From DATARH01 sp036268075 (GTDB lineage: Bacteria > Pseudomonadota > Alphaproteobacteria > ATCC43930 > CGMCC-115725), in contig DATAUV010000144.1 in assembly GCA_036268075.1 (NCBI GenBank), positions 43,919-107,918 of the forward strand: a stretch of 64,000 nt of DNA, written 5' to 3'. Of this stretch, positions 55,641 through 64,000 are shown piece after piece (the first letter of the stretch is position 1; every line of letters starts with the position of its first letter). The translations under genes and the position numbers were made by a program. The notes beneath the pieces were generated by a model. The model did not search any database and was not told the origin of the DNA. It saw only the letters and a list, made by a program, of their open reading frames with translations.

Positions 55641-57311
55641 ATGTTGCTCGGCCTCACCATTCGGGATGTCGTGCTGATCGATCGGCTTGCCCTGGCCTTT
55701 CGGCCGGGGCTGTGCGTGCTGACGGGCGAGACCGGCGCGGGCAAGTCGATCCTCCTCGACGCGCTGGGTCTGGCGATCGGCCGGCGGGCCGAGGCCGGCC
55801 TCGTGCGCCACGGGACCGAGCAGGCGAGCGTCGTCGCCGAGTTCTCGGTCGGCCCCAACCACCCCGCCGCGGCGCTGTTGAAGGAGGCGGGAATCGCCGG
55901 CGACCTCGCCGGCTCGGTCATCCTGCGCCGCACCCTGGCCGGCGACGGCCGCAGCCGCGCCTTTGTCAACGACGAGCCCGCCAGCATCGGCCTGCTGCGG
56001 CAGCTCGGCGACAGCCTCGTCGAGATCCAGGGCCAGGGCGACCAGCGCGGGTTGCTCGACCCCGCCTCGCACCGCGATCTGCTCGACGCCTTTGCCGGGC
56101 TCGCGACCGCCGAGCTCGCCGCCGCCTGGCGCGATTGGCAGGCGATCCGCGAGCGCGCCGCCGAGGCCGCGCGCCTCCTCGCCGACGCGAAGGCCGAGGA
56201 AGACCTGCTGCGGCACCACCATGCCGAGATCGACGCCCTCTCACCCGAGGCCGACGAGGAAGACCGGCTGACCGCGCGCCGCCTTTTGTTGCAAAACGCC
56301 GAACGGCTGGGCGAAACGATCTCCGACGCGCTTGGCGAGATCGACGGCGAGGGCGGCGCGCAACAGGGCCTCGCGCGCGCCCTGCGGCGGCTCGAACGCG
56401 CCCGCGACCGCGCCCAGGGGCTGCTCGACGGCGCTGTCGCGGCGGCCGAGCGCGCGGCGGCCGAAACCGCCGAGGCCTCGGCCGCGCTCGCCACCGCCGC
56501 GCGGGCGCTGGAGCTCGACCCCGGCGAGCTGGAGCGGACCGAGGAGCGCCTGTTCGCGTTGCGCGCGCTCGCCCGCAAGCACGGGATCGGAGTCGTCGAC
56601 CTGCCGCTGCTGCTGGTCCGCATCGCCGAGCGCCTGTCGGCGATCGAAACCGGCGCCGACGCGGCCGACGCGCTCGACCGAGAGGCCGAGGCGGCGCGCG
56701 GGCGCTACGTCGCCATCGCCGAGACCGTGTCGAAGCAGCGTGCCGCGGCGGCGCAGCGCCTCGACACGGCGATCGCCGCCGAGCTCAAGCCGCTGCGGCT
56801 CGACCGGGCGCGGTTCCGCACCGTGTTGACCGCGCTCGCCGATGCCGACTGGGGCGAGCACGGGCGCGAGCGCGCGCATTTCGAGGTCGCGACCAACCCC
56901 GGCGCACCGTTCGGGGCGCTGGCGCGGATCGCCTCGGGCGGCGAGTTGTCGCGGTTCATGCTGGCGCTGAAATTGGTCTTGGCCGGCACCGGCTCGGCGC
57001 CGACGCTCATTTTCGACGAGGTCGACAGCGGCATCGGCGGCGCGGTCGCGGCGGCGGTCGGCGAGCGGCTCCAGCGGCTCGGCGCGCGAGTGCAGGTGCT
57101 GGTCGTGACCCACTCCCCGCAAGTCGCCGCGCGCGGCGCGCATCACTGGCGGGTCGCCAAACGCCAGGCCGAGCGCACCACCGTGACGCGCGTCGAGGAG
57201 CTCGATTCCGACGACCGCAACGAGGAGATCGCCCGGATGCTGTCCGGCAACATCATCACCACCGAGGCCCGCGCCGCCGCCGCGAGCCTCATCGCCGGCG
57301 CGCGGGCATGA
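55641..57311 (+). CDS. recN: DNA repair protein RecN
   Basis: A 556-residue SMC-like ATPase for double-strand break repair. LTIRDVVLIDRLALAFRPGLCVLTGETGAGKSILLDALGLAIG is the Walker A half; two long coiled-coil arms (about 165-235 and 250-385) flank the hinge; SGGELSRFMLALKLVL, TLIFDEVDSGIGGAVAAAVG and VLVVTHSPQVAA are the signature, Walker B and H-loop. Length is standard. It overlaps ligA by four bases; the bamD-recN-ligA order is common in this class but is here split by the NEW3-ABC genes. Confidence 0.96.
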   Translation: MLLGLTIRDVVLIDRLALAFRPGLCVLTGETGAGKSILLDALGLAIGRRAEAGLVRHGTEQASVVAEFSVGPNHPAAALLKEAGIAGDLAGSVILRRTLAGDGRSRAFVNDEPASIGLLRQLGDSLVEIQGQGDQRGLLDPASHRDLLDAFAGLATAELAAAWRDWQAIRERAAEAARLLADAKAEEDLLRHHHAEIDALSPEADEEDRLTARRLLLQNAERLGETISDALGEIDGEGGAQQGLARALRRLERARDRAQGLLDGAVAAAERAAAETAEASAALATAARALELDPGELERTEERLFALRALARKHGIGVVDLPLLLVRIAERLSAIETGADAADALDREAEAARGRYVAIAETVSKQRAAAAQRLDTAIAAELKPLRLDRARFRTVLTALADADWGEHGRERAHFEVATNPGAPFGALARIASGGELSRFMLALKLVLAGTGSAPTLIFDEVDSGIGGAVAAAVGERLQRLGARVQVLVVTHSPQVAARGAHHWRVAKRQAERTTVTRVEELDSDDRNEEIARMLSGNIITTEARAAAASLIAGARA

Positions 57312-59422
57312 CCCCGGAAGACTTGACAGACATCGAGAAATTGACCGAAGCCGCGGCAGCGGCCGAGCTGGAGCGCTTGGCCGTCGAGATCGCGCACCAC
57401 GACCGCCGCTATTACGCCGACGACGCCCCGGAAATCTCCGACGCCGACTACGACGAGCTGCGCCAGCGCAACCAGGCGATCGAAGCCCGCTTTCCGGAGC
57501 TGATCCGCAGCGACAGCCCGTCGCGTCGGGTCGGCACCGCGCCCTCGTCCAGCTTCGCCAAAGTGACGCATTCGGTGCCGATGCTGTCCTTGGAAAACGC
57601 GTTCGCGGACAGCGACGTCGCCGATTTCTTCTCCGGCGTACGCAATTTCTTTCGTCGCCCCGAAGACCTCGCCCGGGTCACCGAAGACGCGATCGAGATC
57701 ATGGCCGAGCCCAAGATCGATGGGCTCTCGGCCTCTGTGCGCTATGAAAAAGGTCGATTGGTGCTCGGCGCGACCCGCGGCGACGGCGTCACGGGGGAGG
57801 ATGTGACCGCCAACCTGCGTACCCTCAAATCGATCCCGGACCGGCTCGCCGGCAAAGCCTGGCCGGACATCGTCGAGGTGCGCGGCGAGGTCTATATGGA
57901 GCGCGAAGGGTTTTTCGCGGTGAATGCCGAGCGCGAGGCCGCCGGCGAGCCGGTCTTCGCCAACCCGCGCAATGTCGCCGCCGGCTCACTGCGCCAGCTC
58001 GACCCGGCGATCACCGCGCGGCGGCCGCTCAAATTCTTCGCCTATGCCTGGGGCGAGACGAGTACGCCCTTCGCCAAGACCCACGCCGACGCATTGCGGC
58101 ATTTCCGCGACTGGGGCTTTACGGTCAACGACAAGAGCCGGCTGTGCCACGGCGTTCCAGCGATCCTCGATTTCTACCGCGATATCGGCGAGCACCGGGC
58201 CGAGCTGCCCTACGACATCGATGGCGTCGTCTACAAGGTCAACGACCTCGAATTGCAGCGGCGGCTCGGCATGGTCAGCCGCGCCCCACGCTGGGCGCTC
58301 GCACATAAATTCCCGGCCGAGCGGGCGCAGACGGTGCTCAAGGAAATCCGCATCCAGGTCGGCCGGCAAGGCTCGCTGACCCCCGTCGCGGTGTTGGAGC
58401 CGATCACGGTCGGCGGCGTGGTGGTCCAGCGCGCGACCCTCCACAATGAGGACGAGATCGCCCGCAAGGACGTGCGCGAGGGCGACACGGTGATCATCCA
58501 GCGCGCCGGCGACGTGATCCCGCAGATCGTCTCGGTCGTGCTCGACCGCCGCCCGGCCGACAGCAAGCCCTATCAATTCCCCGACCGTTGCCCGATCTGC
58601 GACAGCATCGCCGTGCGCGAGGAGGGCGTGGTCGCGCGGCGCTGCACCGGCGGCCTCATCTGCCCCGCCCAGGCGGTCGAGCGGCTCAAGCATTTCGTCG
58701 CCCGCGACTGCTTCGACATCGAGGGGCTCGGCGCCAAGCACATCGCCGAGTTCTGGCAGGACGGCCTCATTCGCCAGCCGGGCGACATCTTCCGGCTCAA
58801 GCCGGACCAGCTCATCGGCCGCGAGGGCTGGCGCGAAATCAGCGCCAACAAACTCGTCGCCGCGATCGACGACCGCCGCCGCATCGCACTCGACCGCTTT
58901 ATCAACGCGCTCGGCATCCCGCAGGTCGGCCAGGCGACCGCGCGGCTCCTCGCCCGCCACTACCGTTCGCTCGCCCATTGGCGCGAGGAGATGGAGGCGG
59001 CGGGTCCGGAGGACAGCGCGGCCCGCGCCGGCCTCGTCGACGTGCACGGCATCGGCGCCGACATGGCCGCCGACATCATCGGGTTTTTCGCGGAGGACCA
59101 TAACCGCGCGATCCTCGACGACCTGCGGCGCGAGCTGACCGTGCTCGACTACGAACCGCCCGCCCAGCGCTCGACATCGCCGCTTGCCGGGAAGACGATC
59201 GTCTTTACCGGCGGGCTCGACGCAATGAGCCGATCGGAGGCGAAGGCGCGCGCCGAGGCGCTCGGCGCCAATGTCGCGAGCTCGGTTTCGGCGAAGACCG
59301 ATTTCGTCGTGATCGGCGCCGACGCCGGGTCGAAAGCCGCGCGCGCCGCCAGCCTCGGCGTCACCACGCTCGACGAGACGGCGTGGCTGGAGCTAGCCGG
59401 TGTCGGCCCCGGCGCCGCGTAA
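57308..59422 (+). CDS. ligA: NAD-dependent DNA ligase LigA
   Basis: A 704-residue essential ligase that seals Okazaki nicks. Domains run in the usual order: Ia (HHDRRYYADDAPEISDADYDELRQRN), adenylation with AEPKIDGLSASVRYEKG, where K is adenylated, OB fold (VGRQGSLTPVAVLEPITVGG), zinc finger (CPICDSIA ... CTGGLICPAQ), helix-hairpin-helix (IDRFINALGIPQVGQ-type and LVDVHGIGADMAADI) and BRCT (LAGKTIVFTGGLDAMSRSEAK). ATG 57308 is within the recN stop. Confidence 0.97.
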   Translation: MTPEDLTDIEKLTEAAAAAELERLAVEIAHHDRRYYADDAPEISDADYDELRQRNQAIEARFPELIRSDSPSRRVGTAPSSSFAKVTHSVPMLSLENAFADSDVADFFSGVRNFFRRPEDLARVTEDAIEIMAEPKIDGLSASVRYEKGRLVLGATRGDGVTGEDVTANLRTLKSIPDRLAGKAWPDIVEVRGEVYMEREGFFAVNAEREAAGEPVFANPRNVAAGSLRQLDPAITARRPLKFFAYAWGETSTPFAKTHADALRHFRDWGFTVNDKSRLCHGVPAILDFYRDIGEHRAELPYDIDGVVYKVNDLELQRRLGMVSRAPRWALAHKFPAERAQTVLKEIRIQVGRQGSLTPVAVLEPITVGGVVVQRATLHNEDEIARKDVREGDTVIIQRAGDVIPQIVSVVLDRRPADSKPYQFPDRCPICDSIAVREEGVVARRCTGGLICPAQAVERLKHFVARDCFDIEGLGAKHIAEFWQDGLIRQPGDIFRLKPDQLIGREGWREISANKLVAAIDDRRRIALDRFINALGIPQVGQATARLLARHYRSLAHWREEMEAAGPEDSAARAGLVDVHGIGADMAADIIGFFAEDHNRAILDDLRRELTVLDYEPPAQRSTSPLAGKTIVFTGGLDAMSRSEAKARAEALGANVASSVSAKTDFVVIGADAGSKAARAASLGVTTLDETAWLELAGVGPGAA

Positions 59423-60473
59423 CCGCGAGGGGCCAAGGGGGCTGGTGCGTTCCGAACCCGACTTCCTGACCCTGACCCGCAACGTCGTAGCGTTTCCCCG
59501 CCGCGACGGTGAGGCACGGCTATGCCTGCTGCCGGATTCGATCGCGCTCGCCGACGACCTGACCTCGCTTCCGGACGACCGGCGCTACGAGCCCGAACTC
59601 GCCGCGACGCCGTATCTGATAGAGTTCGGGGAAATCGACCGGCTCGACCCAGAGCGCGCCGAGATCCCGCCCGCCGCCAAACCCGCCTCGCCGCCGACCT
59701 GGCTGGTCGTCGGGCTCGTCGCGTCGCTGCTGATCCACCTGGTGACGGTGATCCTGATCCTGCTGCCGGGGTTTGAGACACCCGTCGCGCCGCAGGCGAT
59801 CCCGATCCAGCTCGTGCTCGAAACGCCGCCGCCGCCGCCGCCGGTGCCCGACAAGATGGCCGCGCCGCCGCCCGAGCCGCACGGCCATCTCGCGTCGGAG
59901 GATATCGGCGACCTCACCGCGAAATCCGGCCAGGCCCCGGAGGGCAACGCCCCGGAAGCCACCGCCAAACCCGCGCCGGCCCCAGCCCCGACGCTGGTGC
60001 AGCCGCCGCCGGAAAAGCCGATCCCGCCCAAGGACCAGGTCGCGACGCTGGCCGAGCCCAAAATCCCCCCGCCGATCCTCCAGCATCCGCAATTCTCGGT
60101 GCCGCCCGCCGCCCATCCGGCCGAGGGGACCCATGTCGCGGCGCACCCGGCCCGCGTGCCCGGCCCCTCGGCGACGCGCGACGAATACCTCGCCTATCTG
60201 GTCACGCTGACCAAGCAGCATTTCGACCTGTTGCCGGTGTCGATGCTGGGCGGCCGCACCGGCGAAACCAGCCTCGCCATCCTCGTGCTCGCCGACGGCA
60301 CCATCGCCCGGATCAGCGTCGCGCAAAGCTCCGGCTATGCCGACGTCGACAACAAGATCGAGCAGATGGTCGCCGCCTGCCGCCATTTCCCACCCCTGCC
60401 GCAATGGTATCAGGGGCAGAGCATGGAGCTGATCTTCAAGCTGCATTTCCCCGAAGCGCTCGAGCGACGTTAG
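59400..60473 (+). CDS. TonB-family protein with extended N-terminus
   Basis: A 357-residue protein from GTG 59400 (overlap of 23 bases with ligA; a later GTG is possible). About 100 cytoplasmic residues precede one helix (LVVGLVASLLIHLVTVILILLPG, about 101-123). A Pro-rich periplasmic linker with PPPPPPVP and PAPAPAP follows. The C-terminal domain (FDLLPVSMLGGRTGETSLAILVLADGTIARISVAQSSGYADVDNKIEQMV) matches TonB C-terminal folds that receive energy from ExbB/ExbD. No exbB, exbD or receptor gene is nearby. It may instead be TolA-like. Confidence 0.8.
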   Translation: MSAPAPRNREGPRGLVRSEPDFLTLTRNVVAFPRRDGEARLCLLPDSIALADDLTSLPDDRRYEPELAATPYLIEFGEIDRLDPERAEIPPAAKPASPPTWLVVGLVASLLIHLVTVILILLPGFETPVAPQAIPIQLVLETPPPPPPVPDKMAAPPPEPHGHLASEDIGDLTAKSGQAPEGNAPEATAKPAPAPAPTLVQPPPEKPIPPKDQVATLAEPKIPPPILQHPQFSVPPAAHPAEGTHVAAHPARVPGPSATRDEYLAYLVTLTKQHFDLLPVSMLGGRTGETSLAILVLADGTIARISVAQSSGYADVDNKIEQMVAACRHFPPLPQWYQGQSMELIFKLHFPEALERR

Positions 60474-60483
60474 GAGAACGATC

Positions 60484-62160
60484 TTGCCCAACCCCGTCGA
60501 CCCGATCGTCGCCTCGGTCATCCAGCATCGCCTGCTCGCGATCGTCGAGGAGATGGGCGAGGCGATGCTGCGCACCAGCTATTCGCAGATCCTCAATTCG
60601 AGCCGCGATTTCTCGACCGCGATCTGCGGGCTCGACGGGCGCCTGATCGCGCAGGCCGAGCACGTGCCGATCCACGTCGGCGCGCTCCCCTTCGCCGCCC
60701 GCTCGGTCGCCGAATTCTTCGGCGGCGACATCCATCCGGGCGACGTGTTCCTGCTCAACGATCCCTATCACGGCGGCAACCACCTGCCCGACCTGACCGC
60801 GTTCGCGCCGATCTTCGCCGAGGGACCGGGGGGCGACATGCCGCTCTACTGGTCGATCAACCGCGCGCATCAGAGCGATATCGGCGGCGCGACGCACGGC
60901 GCCTACAACGCCAGCGCCACCGATATCTGGCAGGAAGGCATCCGCATCACGCCCTTGAAGCTCTACGACCGCGGCGAGCTGCGCCGCGACGTGATGGAGA
61001 TGATCGTCACCAATGTTCGCCACCCGCGCGATTTCCGCGGCGATCTGGCCGCGATGATCGGCTCGGCCCATGTCGGCGAGCGGCGGTTTCTCGCGCTCGC
61101 GGCCGAGTTTGGATGGCCCGTGACGAAAGACGCGATCGAGGCCGTGCTCGATGGCGCCGAGCGCCAGACCCGGGCCGTGATCGCCGGGTGGAAGGACGGC
61201 ACCTATTTCGGCGAGGCCCTGCTCGACGATGACGGCCGCGGCAACAACGACATCCACATCCGCGCCACCGTCACCAAATCCGGCAGCGATTTGACCGTCG
61301 ACCTCAGCGATTCGCACCCCGAGGTCGCCAGCTTTATCAATTCATCCTACCCGAACATGTATTCCGCGGTCGTCGTCGCGCTGAGCTACCTGATCGACCC
61401 GCACACGCCGAAGAACGACGGCACCTTCCGTCCGGTCAAGGTCATCGCCAAGGAAGGCACCGTGGTCTGGGCCCGGCCCGGCGCCCCGGTGACGCTGGCG
61501 ACCAACCATTGCGGCCAGGAGATCATCGAGGCGATCGTCAAGGCGCTCGCCCCGTCCTGCCCCGAACGCGCGATGGCCGGGTGGGGAAGGCGGTTCCGCA
61601 TCGCGATCCAGGGCCAGGACCCGCGGCGCGATAAAGACAAAGGGGGCCGCCCCTTCATCTGGCATTTCTTCCAGGCGCGGCCGGGCGGCGGCGCCTCGTC
61701 GGGCGGTGACGGCTGGCCCGGCGGCGGCGAATGGCAGGCCGCGGGCGGGATCAAGTTCGGCAGCCTCGAAGTGACCGAAATCCGCTTTCCGCTGTTCTTC
61801 AAGACCCACGAGTTCCGTCCGGACTCCGGCGGCGCCGGCCGCTATCGCGGAGGCCCCGGCGGGATTGTCGAGATGGTCGTCGAAACCGACACGCCCTGCC
61901 TCGCCAACACCGCCGGCGACGGCGTCGTGCATGGCGCCTGCGGCATCCTCGGCGGCGAAGACGGCGCCCCGCACCGCTATCTCCTCAAGTCGGGCAACGC
62001 CGAACCCCGCCCGATCAAGACCAAGGAAACCGGCCTCACGATCCGCCCCGGCGACCGCCTCGTCCTCGAAAGCGGCGGCGGCGGCGGCTGGGGGGAGGCG
62101 AACGAGCGCGGCGCGGAGGCTACGGCTGCCGACCGCGCCACCGGCTTTGTGAGCGTCTGA
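60484..62160 (+). CDS. Hydantoinase B/oxoprolinase-family subunit
   Basis: A 558-residue HyuB-family protein. VDPIVASVIQHRLLAIVEEMGEAMLRTSYSQI, GDVFLLNDPYHGGNHLPDLTAFAPIF, NRAHQSDIGG and ESGGGGGWG are the family blocks. With HyuA-type partners these ATP-dependent enzymes open 5-oxoproline, N-methylhydantoin or acetone-type substrates. The start is TTG 60484, preceded by AGGAG; the first ATG is over 20 codons further and would cut conserved sequence. The stop overlaps the downstream A-subunit ATG by one base. The B-before-A order is less common than A-before-B. Confidence 0.92.
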   Translation: MPNPVDPIVASVIQHRLLAIVEEMGEAMLRTSYSQILNSSRDFSTAICGLDGRLIAQAEHVPIHVGALPFAARSVAEFFGGDIHPGDVFLLNDPYHGGNHLPDLTAFAPIFAEGPGGDMPLYWSINRAHQSDIGGATHGAYNASATDIWQEGIRITPLKLYDRGELRRDVMEMIVTNVRHPRDFRGDLAAMIGSAHVGERRFLALAAEFGWPVTKDAIEAVLDGAERQTRAVIAGWKDGTYFGEALLDDDGRGNNDIHIRATVTKSGSDLTVDLSDSHPEVASFINSSYPNMYSAVVVALSYLIDPHTPKNDGTFRPVKVIAKEGTVVWARPGAPVTLATNHCGQEIIEAIVKALAPSCPERAMAGWGRRFRIAIQGQDPRRDKDKGGRPFIWHFFQARPGGGASSGGDGWPGGGEWQAAGGIKFGSLEVTEIRFPLFFKTHEFRPDSGGAGRYRGGPGGIVEMVVETDTPCLANTAGDGVVHGACGILGGEDGAPHRYLLKSGNAEPRPIKTKETGLTIRPGDRLVLESGGGGGWGEANERGAEATAADRATGFVSV

Positions 62161-64000
62161 TGTACCGAATCGGCATCGATGTCGGCGGCACCTTTACCGA
62201 CCTCGTCGCGATCGACGATGCCGGGGCGAGCACCCTGGCCAAGGTGCCGACCACCCCCGACGACCCCTCGCGCGGCGTGCTCGACGGCCTCACCACCCTG
62301 GCGACAGCGCTGATACTCGACCGCCCCGCGCTGCTCGCCGCGACCGCCCGCATCGTCCACGGCACCACCGTCGCGACCAATGCCCTCCTCGAACGCAAGG
62401 GCGCGCGTCTCGGCCTCCTCACCACCGAGGGCCATCGCGACGTCATCGAGATGCGCGAGGGGCTCAAGGACGACCGCTACAACCTCCGCGTCCCGCCGCC
62501 CGAGCAGCTCGTGCCGCGTCCCCGGCGCCTCGGGGTGCGCGAGCGCATCCGGTCCGACGGCCGGGTCGAGACCCCGATCGAGGCGGAGTCCCTCGAAGCC
62601 GCGATCGCCGCGCTGAAGCGCGAGCGGGTCGAGGCGGTCGCGGTCTGCTACCTCCACGCCTGGCGCGACCCGGCGCATGAGCGCGAGACCGGCGCCGCGC
62701 TCGCCCGCGCGCTGCCCGAGGCCTATGTCTCGCTGTCGGCTGACGTGCTGCCGCAGATCAAGGAGTACGAGCGGGTCTCGACAACCATCGTCAACGCCTA
62801 TGTCGGCCCGGTGCTGTCGCGCTATCTGGCCCGGCTCGAAACCCGGCTTGTCGAGGCCGGTTACCGCGGCCCGACGCTGATCATCCAGTCGCATGGTGGG
62901 GTCGCGCCGATCGCCGAGGCGGGGCGGCTCGCCGCCGGCGCGGTGCTGTCGGGGCCGGCGGGAGGAGTCGCCGGCAGCGTCCACGCGGCGCGTGTCGCCG
63001 GCGAGCCGAACCTGATCCCGTTCGACATGGGCGGCACCAGCACCGATATCTGCCTCGTCGTCGACGGCCAGGCGGCACTGGTGATGGACCGCCGCGTCGG
63101 CGGCCATCGCATCGCGCTGGGGAGCCTCGACATCGCCAGCATCGGCGCCGGCGGCGGCTCGATCGCCCGGGTCGATGCCGGCGGCATCCTTCATGTCGGG
63201 CCGGAAAGCGCCGGCGCAGCGCCCGGCCCCGCGTGCTACGGCAATGGCGGCACCGACCCGACCGTGACCGACGCCAACCTCGTGCTCGGCTATCTCGACC
63301 CGGCGAATTTCCTCGGCGGCGCACGGCGTCTGGACCTCGCCGCGGCCGAACGGGCGGTCGACAAGACCGCCGCCGCGCTCGGCATCGACCGCTTGGCGGC
63401 GGCGCGCGGCATCCACCGCATCGTCAACACCAACATGGCCGAGGGCGTGCGGCTCGTCTCGGTGCGCCGCGGCGTCGACCCGCGCCGCTTCGCCCTCTTC
63501 GCGTTCGGCGGCGCCGCCGGGCTCCACGCGACCGACATCGCGCGGCAACTCCAACTCGGCCGGGTCATCGTGCCGCGCGTCGCCGCGGTGCTGTCGGCCT
63601 GGGGGATGCTGGCGACCGATTTGCGCTTCGAGGTCGCGCGCAGCCATATCGGCGACACCAGTGCGCTCGACGGCGCCGCGGTCAAGGCGCTCTACGACGA
63701 GCTGGAAACCGAAGGCCGCGACCGCCTCAGCGCCTCCTTTACCGGCGAGGTCCGGGCAAGCCGCAGCGCCGACATGCGCTATGGCGAACAGGTATTCGAG
63801 ATCAACGTGCCGCTAGACGATGTCGACTGGTCCGTCCCCGACCCCCTGCCGCAGATCACCGACCGCTTCCACAAGCGCCACGAGGCGCTCTACACCTACT
63901 CCCTGCCCGACCAGGACGGCGTCCTCGTCAACGCCCGAATCGCCGTCTCCGGCATCCTCGAAGCCCCGCCGCAGGAACCGACCCTCCCCGCCGGAAACCC
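62160..64000 (+). CDS. Hydantoinase A/oxoprolinase-family subunit (partial, runs off the window)
   Basis: About 613 codons are visible and the frame is still open at the window end; the family is about 680-720 residues. MYRIGIDVGGTFTDLVAIDD is the actin-fold ATP motif, then ARIVHGTTVATNALLERKGARLGLLTTEGHRDV, SGPAGGVAGSVHAARVAG, PFDMGGTSTDICLV and LFAFGGAAGLHA. It should pair with the upstream B subunit to make the ATP-dependent amidohydrolase. The substrate cannot be fixed; no carboxylase gamma subunit is seen in the window. Confidence 0.93.
   Translation, partial: MYRIGIDVGGTFTDLVAIDDAGASTLAKVPTTPDDPSRGVLDGLTTLATALILDRPALLAATARIVHGTTVATNALLERKGARLGLLTTEGHRDVIEMREGLKDDRYNLRVPPPEQLVPRPRRLGVRERIRSDGRVETPIEAESLEAAIAALKRERVEAVAVCYLHAWRDPAHERETGAALARALPEAYVSLSADVLPQIKEYERVSTTIVNAYVGPVLSRYLARLETRLVEAGYRGPTLIIQSHGGVAPIAEAGRLAAGAVLSGPAGGVAGSVHAARVAGEPNLIPFDMGGTSTDICLVVDGQAALVMDRRVGGHRIALGSLDIASIGAGGGSIARVDAGGILHVGPESAGAAPGPACYGNGGTDPTVTDANLVLGYLDPANFLGGARRLDLAAAERAVDKTAAALGIDRLAAARGIHRIVNTNMAEGVRLVSVRRGVDPRRFALFAFGGAAGLHATDIARQLQLGRVIVPRVAAVLSAWGMLATDLRFEVARSHIGDTSALDGAAVKALYDELETEGRDRLSASFTGEVRASRSADMRYGEQVFEINVPLDDVDWSVPDPLPQITDRFHKRHEALYTYSLPDQDGVLVNARIAVSGILEAPPQEPTLPAGN

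Overview
The window is a GC-rich chromosomal segment of an alphaproteobacterium, probably from the Rhodospirillales or a nearby lineage. The evidence is the order rnpB-mraZ-rsmH-ftsL-ftsI-murE-murF-mraY-murD-ftsW-murG-murC-murB-ddl-ftsQ-ftsA-ftsZ-lpxC-bamD followed by recN-ligA, a DAP-type MurE, an FtsZ tail ending in the alphaproteobacterial LDIPAFLRRQ peptide, and strong G/C at third codon positions. The genus cannot be fixed from sequence reading alone. No tRNA, rRNA, prophage, insertion sequence or CRISPR array was seen.

Layout. Positions 1-10160 hold accessory metabolism on the plus strand: a fused double CaiB/BaiF CoA-transferase, a serine beta-lactamase-fold hydrolase, a TrmO-like protein, a BisC-type molybdoenzyme, an aldehyde dehydrogenase, a PcaC-like protein and an exported MsrA. 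A 1448-residue hybrid histidine kinase follows (10280-14626). A minus-strand RND efflux pair (14655-19071) has no outer-membrane channel nearby. Positions 19327-26603 carry more accessory genes: two leaderless family-3 binding-protein-like proteins (one close to cyclohexadienyl dehydratase), a VOC protein, a luciferase-like monooxygenase, an orphan molybdopterin hydroxylase subunit, a methyltransferase, a small two-helix membrane protein and a DMT permease. Aconitase and a methyltransferase lie on the minus strand (26647-30188). Positions 30419-30924 are repeat-rich.

From about 30968 the conserved cell-envelope block begins: RNase P RNA, then a four-box MraZ operator and the dcw cluster, with most genes overlapping or separated by a few bases. 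It makes the peptidoglycan precursor (MurB to MurG, Ddl, MraY) and the divisome (FtsL, I, W, Q, A, Z), then starts lipid A synthesis (LpxC) and outer-membrane assembly (BamD). A three-gene module (exported NEW3-domain protein, ABC ATPase, ABC permease) sits between bamD and recN, flanked by a 14-bp minisatellite and a palindromic repeat. recN, ligA, a TonB-like gene and a hydantoinase/oxoprolinase B-A pair complete the window; the last gene runs off the end.

The most unusual signals are not new gene families. They are (i) an exact four-copy TGGGN array at the expected MraZ operator position; (ii) short tandem duplications of 12-18 bp recurring at gene junctions, often spanning the stop or start codon, together with an in-frame 18-bp x4 repeat inside murF; (iii) several families of long palindromic intergenic elements; (iv) the NEW3-ABC insertion in otherwise conserved synteny. 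I did not find convincing evidence of a wholly new defence or mobile system.
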